A stretch of DNA of 64,000 nt from Segatella copri (lineage in GTDB: Bacteria; Bacteroidota; Bacteroidia; Bacteroidales; Bacteroidaceae): NCBI RefSeq assembly GCF_949820605.1, contig NZ_CATKVU010000006.1, positions 620,001 through 684,000 of the forward strand, written 5' to 3'. Positions 15,552 through 23,095 of this stretch are shown here, one piece after another. The notes beneath the pieces are model-generated. The model saw nothing but the letters and a program-made list of their open reading frames with translations, had not been told where the DNA came from and made no database searches. The position numbers were made by a program, and so were the translations under genes. The number at the start of each line of letters is the position of its first letter. Position 1 is the first letter of the stretch.

Positions 15552-15642
15552 AGTAGGGATTGGAGAACCCTAAAACAAACACATAGGAGCGGCGATAAAG
15601 AAAAAATATTTCTTTTCTTTTCGTAAATTCGGATTTTTGATG

Positions 15643-15650
15643 TACCTTTG
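15643..15650 (+). promoter_or_regulatory. -7 box of pyrK-pyrD
   Basis: TACCTTTG fits TAnnTTTG, about 98 bp upstream of the pyrK ATG; TTTC at the -33 position is a near match. The leader contains a GCGTA/TACGC hairpin (15672-15692) and an AT-rich palindrome (TTATAAT...ATTGTATAA) near 15700-15725. Confidence 0.6.
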
Positions 15651-15747
15651 CATCGTAGAAAACGTAAGTGGGCGTAACTGGAAGCTACGCGTACCTATTA
15701 TAATATACGTACATTGTATAATAAGCATATTAAAAATTAGCAATAAG

Positions 15748-16524
15748 ATGAAAAAATATGTTCTCGACCTGAAGGTGGTTTCTGTAGAGGCGCTTAGCGA
15801 TAAGCACGTTTTGATTAAGCTTACCGATGAGAAACCTTTGCCTGAAATCTTGCCTGGCCAATTCGTAGAAGTAAGAGTAGACCATTCGCCTACTACCATG
15901 CTTCGCCGTCCTATCTCTATCAATTTCGTGGATCGTGAAAATAATCAGCTCTGGTTGCTCGTAGCAATGGTGGGCGATGGTACCCGTCAGCTCGGACAGC
16001 TCAAGGCGGGCGATGTGCTCAACTGTATGCTGCCTCTCGGCAACGGCTTCACCATGCCTACCGGGAAGAGCCAGAAATATCTGCTCGTAGGTGGTGGCGT
16101 AGGTGTGGCTCCGCTCCTCTATTTCGGAAAACTCATCAAGGATTTCGGGGCTGAAGTTACCTTCCTGCTGGGTGCACGCAAGGCTACAGATCTGCTCGAA
16201 CTGGATGAGTTTGCCAAGATCGGAAAAGTATGCATCACTACCGAGGATGGCTCGGCTGGCGAGGTAGGTTTCGTTACCAACCACTCTGTTTTGGAGAACG
16301 AGAAGTTTGATATGATTTCTACCTGCGGACCTAAGCCGATGATGGTGAGTGTGGCTCGCTTTGCCAAGAAGGCTGGCGTGGAGTGTGAGGTTTCTCTTGA
16401 GAACAAGATGGCGTGCGGTGTGGGCGCTTGCCTCTGCTGCGTAGAGAAAACTACCGAGGGTAACCAGTGCGTCTGCAAGGATGGACCTGTCATCAATATC
16501 AAGAAACTTACTTGGGAAATCTAA
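15748..16524 (+). CDS. pyrK: Dihydroorotate dehydrogenase electron-transfer subunit
   Basis: 258 aa from the ATG at 15748 (MKKYVLDLKVVSV); the open frame upstream lies in the promoter and leader. The FAD-binding segment RRPISINFVDRENNQLWLLVAMVGDGT, the NAD-binding segment YLLVGGGVGVAPLLYFGKLI and the C-terminal [2Fe-2S] cysteine cluster (MACGVGACLCCVEKT ... CVCKDGPV) are all present. PyrK passes electrons from PyrD to NAD+ in class 1B dihydroorotate dehydrogenase, in the cytoplasm. It is followed by pyrD at a 102 bp gap. Alternatives such as sulfide dehydrogenase subunits share the fold, but linkage to pyrD decides the call. Confidence 0.93.
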   Translation: MKKYVLDLKVVSVEALSDKHVLIKLTDEKPLPEILPGQFVEVRVDHSPTTMLRRPISINFVDRENNQLWLLVAMVGDGTRQLGQLKAGDVLNCMLPLGNGFTMPTGKSQKYLLVGGGVGVAPLLYFGKLIKDFGAEVTFLLGARKATDLLELDEFAKIGKVCITTEDGSAGEVGFVTNHSVLENEKFDMISTCGPKPMMVSVARFAKKAGVECEVSLENKMACGVGACLCCVEKTTEGNQCVCKDGPVINIKKLTWEI

Positions 16525-16581
16525 GTGAAGAGTGAAGATTTCGTTGGAAACGAAGAACGAAGAGTGAAGAACGGAGAATTC
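16525..16581 (+). repeat. GTGAAGAGTGAAG word tract between pyrK and pyrD
   Basis: Starts directly after the pyrK stop codon: GTGAAGAGTGAAG, GAACGAAGAGTGAAGAACGG and GAATTC words. It is the same family as at 19323 and 21768. Confidence 0.7.
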
Positions 16582-16626
16582 TCTTGTCTTTGTTTGTAAA
16601 AACATTTTTAAGTAAAACAGAAGATT

Positions 16627-17535
16627 ATGGCTGATTTAAGTGTAAAGATAAAGGATTTGGAGTTGAAGAACCCTGTGATGACTGCATCGGGTACTTTTGG
16701 CTACGGATTGGAGTTTGCTGATTTCGTTCCTCTGGAGGAGATTGGCGGTATTATCGTGAAGGGCACTACCCTGGAACCGCGCGAGGGAAACGACTATCCG
16801 CGTATGGCTGAAACGCCTCAGGGCATGCTCAACTGCGTAGGTTTGCAGAACAAGGGTGTGGAGTATTTCTGCGCTCACATTTATCCTCAGATCAAGGATA
16901 TTGATACCAATATGATTGTCAACGTGAGCGGACATTCGCCTGAGAGTTATGCCGAGTGTGCGGCGCGCATCAACGAGCTGGATAAGATTCCTGCCATAGA
17001 GCTGAACATCTCCTGTCCTAACGTGAAGGATGGCGGCATGGCCTTCGGTGTAACCTGCGAGGGTGCAGCCAGCGTGGTGAAGGCGGTGAGAAAGGTTTAT
17101 AAGAAGACCCTCATCGTGAAGCTTTCGCCTAATGTTACCAGCATTGCCGACATCGCCCGTGCCGTGGAGGCTGAGGGTGCCGATTCTGTTTCGCTCATCA
17201 ACACGCTGATGGGTATGGCGGTGGACATTGAGAAGCGCCAGCCTCTCTTGAGCATCCGCACGGGTGGTTTGAGTGGTCCTTGCGTTAAGCCTGTTGCCCT
17301 GCGCATGGTTTGGGATGTGGCTCATGCCGTAAACATTCCGGTTGTTGGTCTGGGCGGCATTTCTTCTGCCAAGGATGCCATTGAGTTCCTGATGTGCGGT
17401 GCTACGGCCATTGAGATTGGTACAGCCAACTTCATTGATCCTGCGGTTACGAAGAAGGTGAAGGATGGAATCAACGAGTGGCTTGATGCTCACGGATGCA
17501 AGAGTGTGACTGAGATTATCGGGGCCATCAAGTAA
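16627..17535 (+). CDS. pyrD: Dihydroorotate dehydrogenase, class 1B catalytic subunit
   Basis: 302 aa TIM-barrel FMN enzyme. Visible motifs are [100 protein letters not shown] and the FMN phosphate site [19 protein letters not shown]. It oxidises dihydroorotate to orotate in pyrimidine synthesis, in complex with PyrK. Presence of PyrK and the motif set place it in class 1B. Two hairpins follow the stop codon (17539-17597). Confidence 0.95.
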   Translation: MADLSVKIKDLELKNPVMTASGTFGYGLEFADFVPLEEIGGIIVKGTTLEPREGNDYPRMAETPQGMLNCVGLQNKGVEYFCAHIYPQIKDIDTNMIVNVSGHSPESYAECAARINELDKIPAIELNISCPNVKDGGMAFGVTCEGAASVVKAVRKVYKKTLIVKLSPNVTSIADIARAVEAEGADSVSLINTLMGMAVDIEKRQPLLSIRTGGLSGPCVKPVALRMVWDVAHAVNIPVVGLGGISSAKDAIEFLMCGATAIEIGTANFIDPAVTKKVKDGINEWLDAHGCKSVTEIIGAIK

Positions 17536-17538
17536 ATG

Positions 17539-17597
17539 ACACCTTAATTATAATAAGGTGTGGCTCATACCTTGACACCCTGTTTTAGGGTGTCAAG
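17539..17597 (+). terminator. Two tandem hairpins after pyrD
   Basis: First hairpin: ACACCTTA (17539-17546) / TAAGGTGT (17554-17561), a palindromic version of the AAGGTGT element found elsewhere. Second: CTTGACACCCT (17571-17581) / AGGGTGTCAAG (17587-17597). Neither has a proper U-run, so they may act in 3'-end stability or as a bidirectional terminator. Confidence 0.5.
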
Positions 17598-17650
17598 TGG
17601 GTTAACTCCGTGATATACAACAGAATAACTTTTCGTAAAAATATAAGGTT

Positions 17651-17932
17651 ATGGATTTGAATCAGATAAACCCTGTTCTGTTGCTTGCTACGCTGACGCA
17701 GCAGATTGTAGAGCAGGAGAAAGAATTGGCAGAACAGAAGGATTCTGCGGAACACTCGTCTGTAAAAGCCTCTCTGAGCGCGAATCTCCTGAAGCGCGGC
17801 AATCTGCTGATGCAGATGGGCGACAAGGATGGTGCCGGAAAGGACATGAAGCGCTACCTGGAGCTGAACCCGGAGAAAGTAGGGGAGCTGACAGGAGAAT
17901 TCAAGGCTGAAGGCAGAGAACATTGCAGATAA
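17651..17932 (+). CDS. Small TPR-like helical protein, unknown function
   Basis: 93 aa. It begins MDLNQINPVLLLATLTQQIVEQEKELAEQKD, then SANLLKRGNLLMQMGDKDGAGKDMKRYLELNPEKVGELTGEFKAEG. The second half has one TPR-like helix pair (RGNLLMQMGDKDGAGKDMKRYLELNPE), so a protein-protein contact role is likely. No signal peptide. It is downstream of pyrD after 115 bp and may have its own promoter. Codon use matches its neighbours, which supports a real gene. Confidence 0.7.
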   Translation: MDLNQINPVLLLATLTQQIVEQEKELAEQKDSAEHSSVKASLSANLLKRGNLLMQMGDKDGAGKDMKRYLELNPEKVGELTGEFKAEGREHCR

Positions 17933-18097
17933 AGGAAGGGGCTTGCCTCACGGATTCCGGTATTTTGCGTCTCTCCCTAGCGCCTAGCTTTTGAGTACAA
18001 TTTTCTGCATTTTCCCGCATTCTGATGATAAAAAACGGGTGAAAACATGTTTTTTAACATAAAATATAAGGAAAATGAAGAAAAATATATCAAATTG

Positions 18098-18129
18098 TTT
18101 GGCAATATCAAAGAAAAATATTACTTTTG
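18098..18129 (+). promoter_or_regulatory. Promoter of the pheA operon
   Basis: TTTG (18098-18101), 20 bp spacer, TACTTTTG (18122-18129). It predicts a transcription start near 18136 and a leader of about 350 nt before pheA, long enough to hold the attenuator. Confidence 0.75.
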
Positions 18130-18168
18130 CAGTCGAGTTGAGATTTTTGCAAGTCGAGACTCGAAATC

Positions 18169-18259
18169 CGAGCACTCCCTGCTCCTTATATAATGAAGAT
18201 GTGTAGGAAAAAACTCGGGAAAATCTGAGCACAGATAAGCTCCTTATATAATAAAGGAG
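18169..18259 (+). repeat. Duplicated GAGCAC...GCTCCTTATATAAT block in the pheA leader
   Basis: Two imperfect copies about 57 bp apart: CGAGCACTCCCTGCTCCTTA then TATAAT, and TGAGCACAGATAAGCTCCTTA then TATAATAAAGG. The second contains the palindrome CTCCTTATATAATAAAGGAG (18240-18259). Function is unknown. Confidence 0.5.
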
Positions 18260-18309
18260 AAACGGGCTCGGAAAGAACAAAAGTGAGTAACATATAAAAT
18301 GTAAAGACA

Positions 18310-18387
18310 ATGAAGAAGTTTAACGCATTCTTTTTTAGCTATTACTTTTACTTTGCAAATAATTGTAAAGCGGGAAGTTGCGTGTAA
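18310..18387 (+). CDS. Phe/Tyr-rich leader peptide of the pheA attenuator
   Basis: A 25-codon ORF, ATG at 18310-18312 and TAA at 18385-18387, beginning MKKFNAFFFSYYFYFANN. Six Phe and three Tyr codons fall within residues 4-15. It lies in the 5' leader of pheA and about 40 nt before a strong terminator, the same architecture as enteric pheL. The peptide itself is probably only a sensor: ribosome stalling at Phe (or Tyr) codons when charged tRNA is scarce. It is too short for routine gene calling. The name pheL is avoided because homology is not implied; the similarity is functional. Confidence 0.8.
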   Translation: MKKFNAFFFSYYFYFANNCKAGSCV

Positions 18388-18458
18388 ATTTCAACTTAGG
18401 ATATTAGATTCTTGAAATCATCGAAACGGTCCCGCTCTTATTGAGTAGGACCGTTTTT
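18369..18458 (+). promoter_or_regulatory. Transcription attenuator: antiterminator segment and terminator
   Basis: The terminator is AAACGGTCC (18424-18432) / GGACCGTTT (18448-18456) with an inner CTC/GAG pair and T5 at 18454-18458. AGCGGGA (18369-18375), inside codons 20-22 of the leader ORF, is exactly complementary to TCCCGCT (18430-18436), which is part of the terminator's 5' arm and loop. The two pairings exclude each other. An AAGTTG/CAACTT hairpin (18375-18397) may be a pause structure. Stalling at the Phe/Tyr codons would free AGCGGGA and allow read-through into pheA. Confidence 0.8.
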
Positions 18459-18484
18459 CGTAACATTAGACAAGATAAAAGAAC

Positions 18485-19318
18485 ATGAAGAGAATAGCAA
18501 TTCAAGGAGAGCTGGGATCTTTCCACGACATTACCGCCCACCAGTATTTCGAGGGCGAACAGATTGAAATCATCTGTTGTGCTACCTTCGAAGAGGTGTT
18601 CGAAAACATCAAGCGCGACCCTACTGTAGTAGGCATCTGCGCCATTGAAAACACCATCGCGGGCAGCCTGCTCCACAATTACGAACTGCTCCGGCAGAGC
18701 GGAACCACCGTGGTAGGCGAACACAAGCTCCATATAGAGCACAGCATCTGCTGTCTGCCAGAAGACGACTGGAGCACCCTGCAGGAGGTTCACTCCCATC
18801 CGGTAGCCCTCATGCAGTGCGGCAAGTTCCTAGCCAACCATCCCGACCTCAAGGCGGTGGAGGCAGAAGATACCGCAGGCTCGGCAGCCTACATCGCCCA
18901 GCACAAGGTAAGGGGATGGGCAGCCATCTGCTCTTCTTACGCCGCCCACATGTACGGCATGAAGGTGCTGCAGGAAGACATCCACGACAATCCGCACAAC
19001 TACACCCGGTTTCTCGTGGTCTGCAATCCGCAGAAGGCAGCCCTGCTCCGTCCCATCGAAAAGGCCAACAAGGCGAGCATCGTCTTCAGTCTGGCTCACG
19101 ATAAGGGATCGCTCTCCAAGGTGCTCACCATCCTGAGTTTCTACGACATCAATCTCACCAAGATCCAGTCGCTGCCAAATATCGGACATGAGTGGGAATA
19201 CCTCTTCTACGTAGACATCACCTTCGACAACTTGACCCGATACCGCCAGAGCATCGATGCCATTACGCCGCTCGTGAAGAAAATTAAGGTGTTGGGAGAA
19301 TATGAGGAGAAGGAGTAA
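18485..19318 (+). CDS. pheA: Prephenate dehydratase
   Basis: 277 aa, mono-functional (no chorismate mutase domain; that activity is on the aroG-type fusion downstream). N-terminal half: IAIQGELGSFHDITAHQYF, GICAIENTIAGSLLHNYELL and VHSHPVALMQCGKFL. Then EDTAGSAAYIA and NYTRFLVV; TRF is the catalytic Thr-Arg-Phe motif. The C-terminal ACT domain (about 198-272) contains DKGSLSKVLTILSFYDINLTKIQSLP; the usual GALV and ESRP Phe-binding motifs read GSLS and QSLP. It converts prephenate to phenylpyruvate. It is first in a four-gene aromatic amino acid operon and is controlled by the leader attenuator. Confidence 0.94.
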   Translation: MKRIAIQGELGSFHDITAHQYFEGEQIEIICCATFEEVFENIKRDPTVVGICAIENTIAGSLLHNYELLRQSGTTVVGEHKLHIEHSICCLPEDDWSTLQEVHSHPVALMQCGKFLANHPDLKAVEAEDTAGSAAYIAQHKVRGWAAICSSYAAHMYGMKVLQEDIHDNPHNYTRFLVVCNPQKAALLRPIEKANKASIVFSLAHDKGSLSKVLTILSFYDINLTKIQSLPNIGHEWEYLFYVDITFDNLTRYRQSIDAITPLVKKIKVLGEYEEKE

Positions 19319-19322
19319 ATTA

Positions 19323-19361
19323 AGTGAAGAGTGAAGAACGAAGAGTGAAGAATTCGCCAGT
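19323..19361 (+). repeat. GTGAAGAGTGAAG word tract after pheA
   Basis: GTGAAGAGTGAAGAACGAAG, then AGTGAAGAATTC, starting 4 nt after the pheA stop codon. It is nearly identical to the tract after the DAHP synthase gene at 21768. Confidence 0.75.
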
Positions 19362-19417
19362 TCGGAGGGTGAAAGCCCATTTATACATTATTAATTATAA
19401 ATTATTCATTGAAAATT

Positions 19418-20605
19418 ATGATACAACCAGCCAATAGAGTAACGGAAATACAGGAATACTACTTCAGCCGAAAGCTGAAGGAAGTGGCTAAGCTTAATGC
19501 CGAGGGCAAAGACATTATCAGTCTGGCCATCGGAAGTCCAGACATGCCGCCTTCTAAGCAGACCATTGACAAGCTCTGCGAGGTAGCCAACAATCCAAAC
19601 GCACACGGATATCAGCCTACGGTGGGCATACCAGAGTTGCGCAAAGCAATGGCTGGTTTCTATAAGCGCTGGTATGATGTAGACCTCGACTGGGCTACCG
19701 AAATCCAGCCCCTCATAGGTAGCAAGGAAGGCATCCTGCACGTAACGCTCGCCTTCTGCAACCCTGGCGATGAGGTGCTTATCCCGAACCCTGGATACCC
19801 TACCTACACCGCCATCAACAAGATTCTGGGCACCAAGATTATCTATTACGACCTGAGAGAGGATAACGGATGGCAGCCCGATTTCGACGCCCTGGAGAAG
19901 ATGGACCTGAGCCACGTAAAACTGATGTGGACCAACTATCCTAACATGCCTACAGGTGGTGTGGCAAAGCGCGAAACCTACGAAAAGCTGGTGGCATTCG
20001 CCCAGAAGCACAACATCGTGGTGGTGAACGACAACCCATATTCGCTCATCCTCAACGAGCACCCTATGAGCATCATGCAGGTGCCGGGAGCTAAGGACTG
20101 CTGCATCGAGTTCAATTCCCTGAGCAAGAGCCACAACATGCCAGGCTGGCGTGTGGCGATGATTTCGAGCAACAAGACTTTCATCTCATGGATTCTGAAG
20201 GTGAAGAGTAACATTGACAACGGAAGCTTCCGAGGCATACAGCTGGCAGCTGCCGAGGCGATGCTTAACAACACGGAGGAGTGGCATCGCGAGAACAACA
20301 TCCAGAACTACCGCCGCCGCCGCGACATTGCCGAGGAGATCATGAAGGTGCTCGACTGCCAGTTTGACCCTAACCAGGTGGGCATGTTCCTTTGGGGCAA
20401 GATACCTGAGAAATATGCCGATGTAGAAGACCTGACAGAGAAGGTGCTGCATGAGGCACGCGTCTTTATCACCCCTGGCTTCATCTTCGGAACCAACGGC
20501 AAGCGTTACATCCGTATCAGCCTCTGTGCCAAGGATGAGAAGATGAAAGAGGCTCTGGAAAGAATCAAGAAGGTTTTTGAAAGGCAAAAGGCCTTTGAAA
20601 GGTAA
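19418..20605 (+). CDS. Class I/II PLP aminotransferase (probable aromatic/aspartate aminotransferase)
   Basis: 395 aa from the ATG at 19418 (MIQPANRVTEIQEYYFSRKL). The PLP lysine is K237 in FNSLSKSHNMPGWRVA; other fold-I landmarks are GSKEGILHV, NPGYPTYTA, NYPNMPTGG, VVNDNPYSLI and RIS near the C-terminus. Its position between pheA and the DAHP synthase/chorismate mutase gene suggests it makes phenylalanine and tyrosine from phenylpyruvate and 4-hydroxyphenylpyruvate. Aspartate, alanine or LL-diaminopimelate aminotransferases look alike, so the substrate is inferred from context. The C-terminus carries a short duplicated FER...FER motif coded by a repeated TTTGAAAGG. Confidence 0.88.
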   Translation: MIQPANRVTEIQEYYFSRKLKEVAKLNAEGKDIISLAIGSPDMPPSKQTIDKLCEVANNPNAHGYQPTVGIPELRKAMAGFYKRWYDVDLDWATEIQPLIGSKEGILHVTLAFCNPGDEVLIPNPGYPTYTAINKILGTKIIYYDLREDNGWQPDFDALEKMDLSHVKLMWTNYPNMPTGGVAKRETYEKLVAFAQKHNIVVVNDNPYSLILNEHPMSIMQVPGAKDCCIEFNSLSKSHNMPGWRVAMISSNKTFISWILKVKSNIDNGSFRGIQLAAAEAMLNNTEEWHRENNIQNYRRRRDIAEEIMKVLDCQFDPNQVGMFLWGKIPEKYADVEDLTEKVLHEARVFITPGFIFGTNGKRYIRISLCAKDEKMKEALERIKKVFERQKAFER

Positions 20606-20694
20606 AAAGAGCTTTTCCTCTTTCCGCCCCCGTTCTCAGCGATTCCATCGCTGGTCCCCAAAGAAAAAAAGTAAAAAAATAAAAATATACGACT

Positions 20695-21762
20695 ATGGAA
20701 TTAGAATTAGAACCATTGAATTTTCCTAGTGATCAGGAACGCCCTTGCGTCATTGCCGGCCCTTGCTCGGCAGAGACAGAAGAGCAGGTTATGACTACCG
20801 CTAAGCAGTTGGCTGCCAAAGGTTGCCACATGTTCCGCGCAGGTGTGTGGAAGCCACGCACCAAACCGGGAGGCTTCGAGGGTAACGGTGAAACAGCCTT
20901 GCCTTGGATGAAGCAGGTGAAGGAAGAAACAGGCATGCTGACAGCTACTGAGGTGGCTACCCCAGAGCATGTAGAGCTCGCACTGAAATATGGAATCGAC
21001 ATTCTGTGGGTAGGCGCACGTACATCTGCCAACCCATTCGCCATGCAGGCACTTGCCGACAGTCTTCAGGGCGTAGACGTGCCTGTGCTTGTTAAGAACC
21101 CGGTAAACCCAGACCTCGAGCTTTGGATCGGTGCCCTGCAGCGCATCAACCAGGCAGGCATCAAGAAACTCGGTGCCATCCACCGCGGATTCTCCAGCTT
21201 CGACAAAAAGATTTACCGCAACCTTCCTATGTGGCAGATTCCTATCGAGTTGCACCGCCGCATACCACAGTTGCCAATCATCTGCGACCCTAGCCACATC
21301 GGTGGCCGACGCGACCTTATCGCCCCTCTCTGCCAGCAGGCAATGGACTTAGGTTTCGACGGCCTCATCGTTGAGAGCCACTGCAGCCCAGACGATGCAT
21401 GGAGCGATGCAAAGCAGCAGGTTACCCCAGAGGTGCTGGATTACATCCTCAGCCTCCTCGTAGTGCGCGATGAGCATTATTCTACAGAGGGTCTGCACCA
21501 GCTGCGCGGTCAGATTGACGAGTGCGACAACCAGCTGATGGATCTCCTGGCTAAGCGTATGCGCGTTTGCCGCGAGATTGGTACCTACAAGAAGGAGCAT
21601 AACATGACCATCGTTCAGACCAGCCGTTACAACGAGATTCTCGACAAGCGTGGTGCCCAGGCAGCCCTCTGCGGCATGAGCCCTGAGTTTGCCGCTCAGA
21701 TTTTCGAGCACATCCATGAGGAGAGTGTCCGCCAGCAGTTGGAAATCCTAAACCAGAAGTAA
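20695..21762 (+). CDS. Bifunctional DAHP synthase / chorismate mutase
   Basis: 355 aa. Residues about 1-258 are a type I-beta DAHP synthase (no N-terminal regulatory domain): VIAGPCSAETEEQV, RAGVWKPRTKPGGFEG, LWVGARTSANPF, VLVKNPVNPDLELW, CDPSHIGGRRDLI and GLIVESHCSPDDAWSDAKQQVTP. Residues about 268-355 are an AroQ-type chorismate mutase (LHQLRGQIDECDNQLMDLLAKRMRVCREIGTYK ... HEESVRQQLEILNQK). It therefore combines the first shikimate step with the branch from chorismate to prephenate. The C-terminal mutase may also mediate feedback, as reported for other DAHPS-CM fusions. It feeds both pheA and tyrA in this operon. Confidence 0.93.
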   Translation: MELELEPLNFPSDQERPCVIAGPCSAETEEQVMTTAKQLAAKGCHMFRAGVWKPRTKPGGFEGNGETALPWMKQVKEETGMLTATEVATPEHVELALKYGIDILWVGARTSANPFAMQALADSLQGVDVPVLVKNPVNPDLELWIGALQRINQAGIKKLGAIHRGFSSFDKKIYRNLPMWQIPIELHRRIPQLPIICDPSHIGGRRDLIAPLCQQAMDLGFDGLIVESHCSPDDAWSDAKQQVTPEVLDYILSLLVVRDEHYSTEGLHQLRGQIDECDNQLMDLLAKRMRVCREIGTYKKEHNMTIVQTSRYNEILDKRGAQAALCGMSPEFAAQIFEHIHEESVRQQLEILNQK

Positions 21763-21767
21763 ATTAA

Positions 21768-21884
21768 GTGAAGAGTGAAGAACGAAGAGTGAAGAATTCA
21801 AATGCTTTGAAGGCTAGGGTTCTTTGCTGTAGTTTTTCGTTTAAACAAACGATGCTGTAGAATTCTTCGTTCTTCACTCTTCAC
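21768..21884 (+). repeat. Perfect 21 bp inverted repeat between the DAHP synthase gene and tyrA
   Basis: The left arm (21768-21788) starts GTGAAGAGTGAAG and ends AACGAAGA; its exact reverse complement is at 21864-21884, inside a longer tract of TCTTCACTC words running to 21898. In the mRNA this makes a long stem with a loop of about 75 nt, ending just before the tyrA ATG at 21909. A small CGTTT/AAACG hairpin lies in the loop. Confidence 0.8.
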
Positions 21885-21908
21885 TCTTCACTCTTCACTT
21901 GAAAAAAT

Positions 21909-22706
21909 ATGAGAATATTAATTATGGGAGCAGGTAAGATGGGAAGTTTCTTCATCGACCTGCTCAGTTTCGACCACGAGGTGGCGGTTTACGAGAAAGA
22001 TGCCAAGCGACTGCGCTTCACCTACAACTGTTATCGCTTCACCAAGATGGAAGAGATTGAGATGTTCCGTCCCGAACTGGTTATCAATGCGGTGACGGTG
22101 AAATATACGCTGCCAGCCTTCGAAGAGGTGTTGCCACATCTCTCTCACGACTGCATTATCAGCGACATAGCTTCGGTAAAGACCGGACTGCAGGAGTTTT
22201 ACGAGAAGAGCGGTTTCCGCTTCGTGAGTACGCACCCTATGTTTGGCCCGACCTTTGCCAATCTGAACCAGCTTTCAGAGGAGAATGCAGTCATCATCAA
22301 GGAGGGTGACTACATGGGCAAGATATTCTTCAAGGACCTCTACCAGAAGTTGGGGTTGAGTCTGCATGAGTATACATTTGATGAGCACGACCAGACGGTG
22401 GCCTACTCGCTGAGTATTCCTTTCGTGAGCACCTTTGCCTTTGCGGCAGTGATGAAGCACCAGGATGCTCCGGGCACCACCTTCAAGCGCCACATGCAGA
22501 TAGCCAAGGGCGTGCTCAACGAAGATGATTACCTGCTGCAGGAAATCCTCTTCAACCCATACACATCGGGCCAGGTGGCACTGATCAGAGAGGAACTTGC
22601 TGAGCTCATCGACATCATCGACCACAAGGATGCGAAGCGTATGAAACTCTTCCTCACCAAGATACGTAATCATGTGAAGGAAGATATTGAGATTAAAGAA
22701 AAATAA
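21909..22706 (+). CDS. tyrA: Prephenate dehydrogenase
   Basis: 265 aa. Starts with the Rossmann MRILIMGAGKMGSFFIDLL, then VINAVTVKYTLPAFEEVLPHL, DIASVKTGLQEFY and the catalytic STHPMFGPTF motif (His is the conserved prephenate dehydrogenase histidine). The C-terminal helical domain (AYSLSIPFVSTFAFAAVM ... FKRHMQIAKGVL) completes the fold; no ACT domain is present. It oxidatively decarboxylates prephenate to 4-hydroxyphenylpyruvate. It is last in the aromatic operon, just after the inverted-repeat spacer, which may influence its expression. Twin terminators follow. Confidence 0.93.
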   Translation: MRILIMGAGKMGSFFIDLLSFDHEVAVYEKDAKRLRFTYNCYRFTKMEEIEMFRPELVINAVTVKYTLPAFEEVLPHLSHDCIISDIASVKTGLQEFYEKSGFRFVSTHPMFGPTFANLNQLSEENAVIIKEGDYMGKIFFKDLYQKLGLSLHEYTFDEHDQTVAYSLSIPFVSTFAFAAVMKHQDAPGTTFKRHMQIAKGVLNEDDYLLQEILFNPYTSGQVALIREELAELIDIIDHKDAKRMKLFLTKIRNHVKEDIEIKEK

Positions 22707-22757
22707 TTGTTGATTTGAGGGGAAGCCCTTATATTATTTCCCCCTCCAGTTGTTGGT

Positions 22758-22827
22758 GTTTTGCATGTGAATGCAGAACCTTTTAAGTTGTTTAAAGGCC
22801 TTGCATGTGAATGTAGGGTCTTTTTTT
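22758..22827 (+). terminator. Twin tandem terminators with GTGA loops after tyrA
   Basis: First: GTTTTGCAT-GTGA-ATGCAGAAC then CTTTT (22758-22784). Second: GGCCTTGCAT-GTGA-ATGTAGGGTC then T7 (22797-22827), all ten pairs closed if G-U wobbles count. The two share a TTGCATGTGAATG core, so one is probably a duplicate of the other. Confidence 0.8.
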
Positions 22828-22852
22828 ATGTGCTGCCGGAAGCGGAAAAGCT

Positions 22853-22925
22853 TAATGACCTTAATGACCTTAATGACCAATGACCTTAATGACCACCCCG
22901 ATTAGTGATTAATGATTAGTGATTA
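22853..22925 (+). repeat. AATGACCTT and GATTAGTGATTA word tracts
   Basis: Five TTAATGACC/CAATGACC words, then GATTAGTGATTAATGATTAG-type words. They resemble the other simple word tracts of this window but use different words. Confidence 0.7.
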
Positions 22926-23032
22926 GGCAGGTGTGCGTCCCCGGTAAGGCGCCAGCAGGTGGATAATAAGGAAAAAAGGGGGCAAAATGAAAATATGTAA
23001 GGAGATAGGGGCGATTTCTGAAATATTATTTG

Positions 23033-23040
23033 TACCTTTG
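23033..23040 (+). promoter_or_regulatory. -7 box of the GltD-like gene
   Basis: TACCTTTG followed by GCACCC, 55 bp upstream of the ATG. No clear -33 TTTG at 19-20 bp spacing. Confidence 0.55.
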
Positions 23041-23095
23041 CACCCACAAATCAAAGGATAGATTGTAGAATCAGTAAAAAGAGAGCAGTTCTATT

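Larger units (their letters stand above)
22707..23095. other. 389 bp intergenic region between tyrA and the GltD-like gene
   Basis: No gene was seen. It holds two terminator hairpins (22758-22784 and 22797-22827), a tract of AATGACCTT words (22853-22893), a GATTAGTGATTA word tract (22900-22925) and a -7 box at 23033-23040. Confidence 0.6.

Noticed and set aside
15730..16605. 291-codon minus-strand frame opposite pyrK
   Set aside because: Shadow of pyrK, which has all FAD, NAD and Fe-S motifs and lies in order with pyrD.
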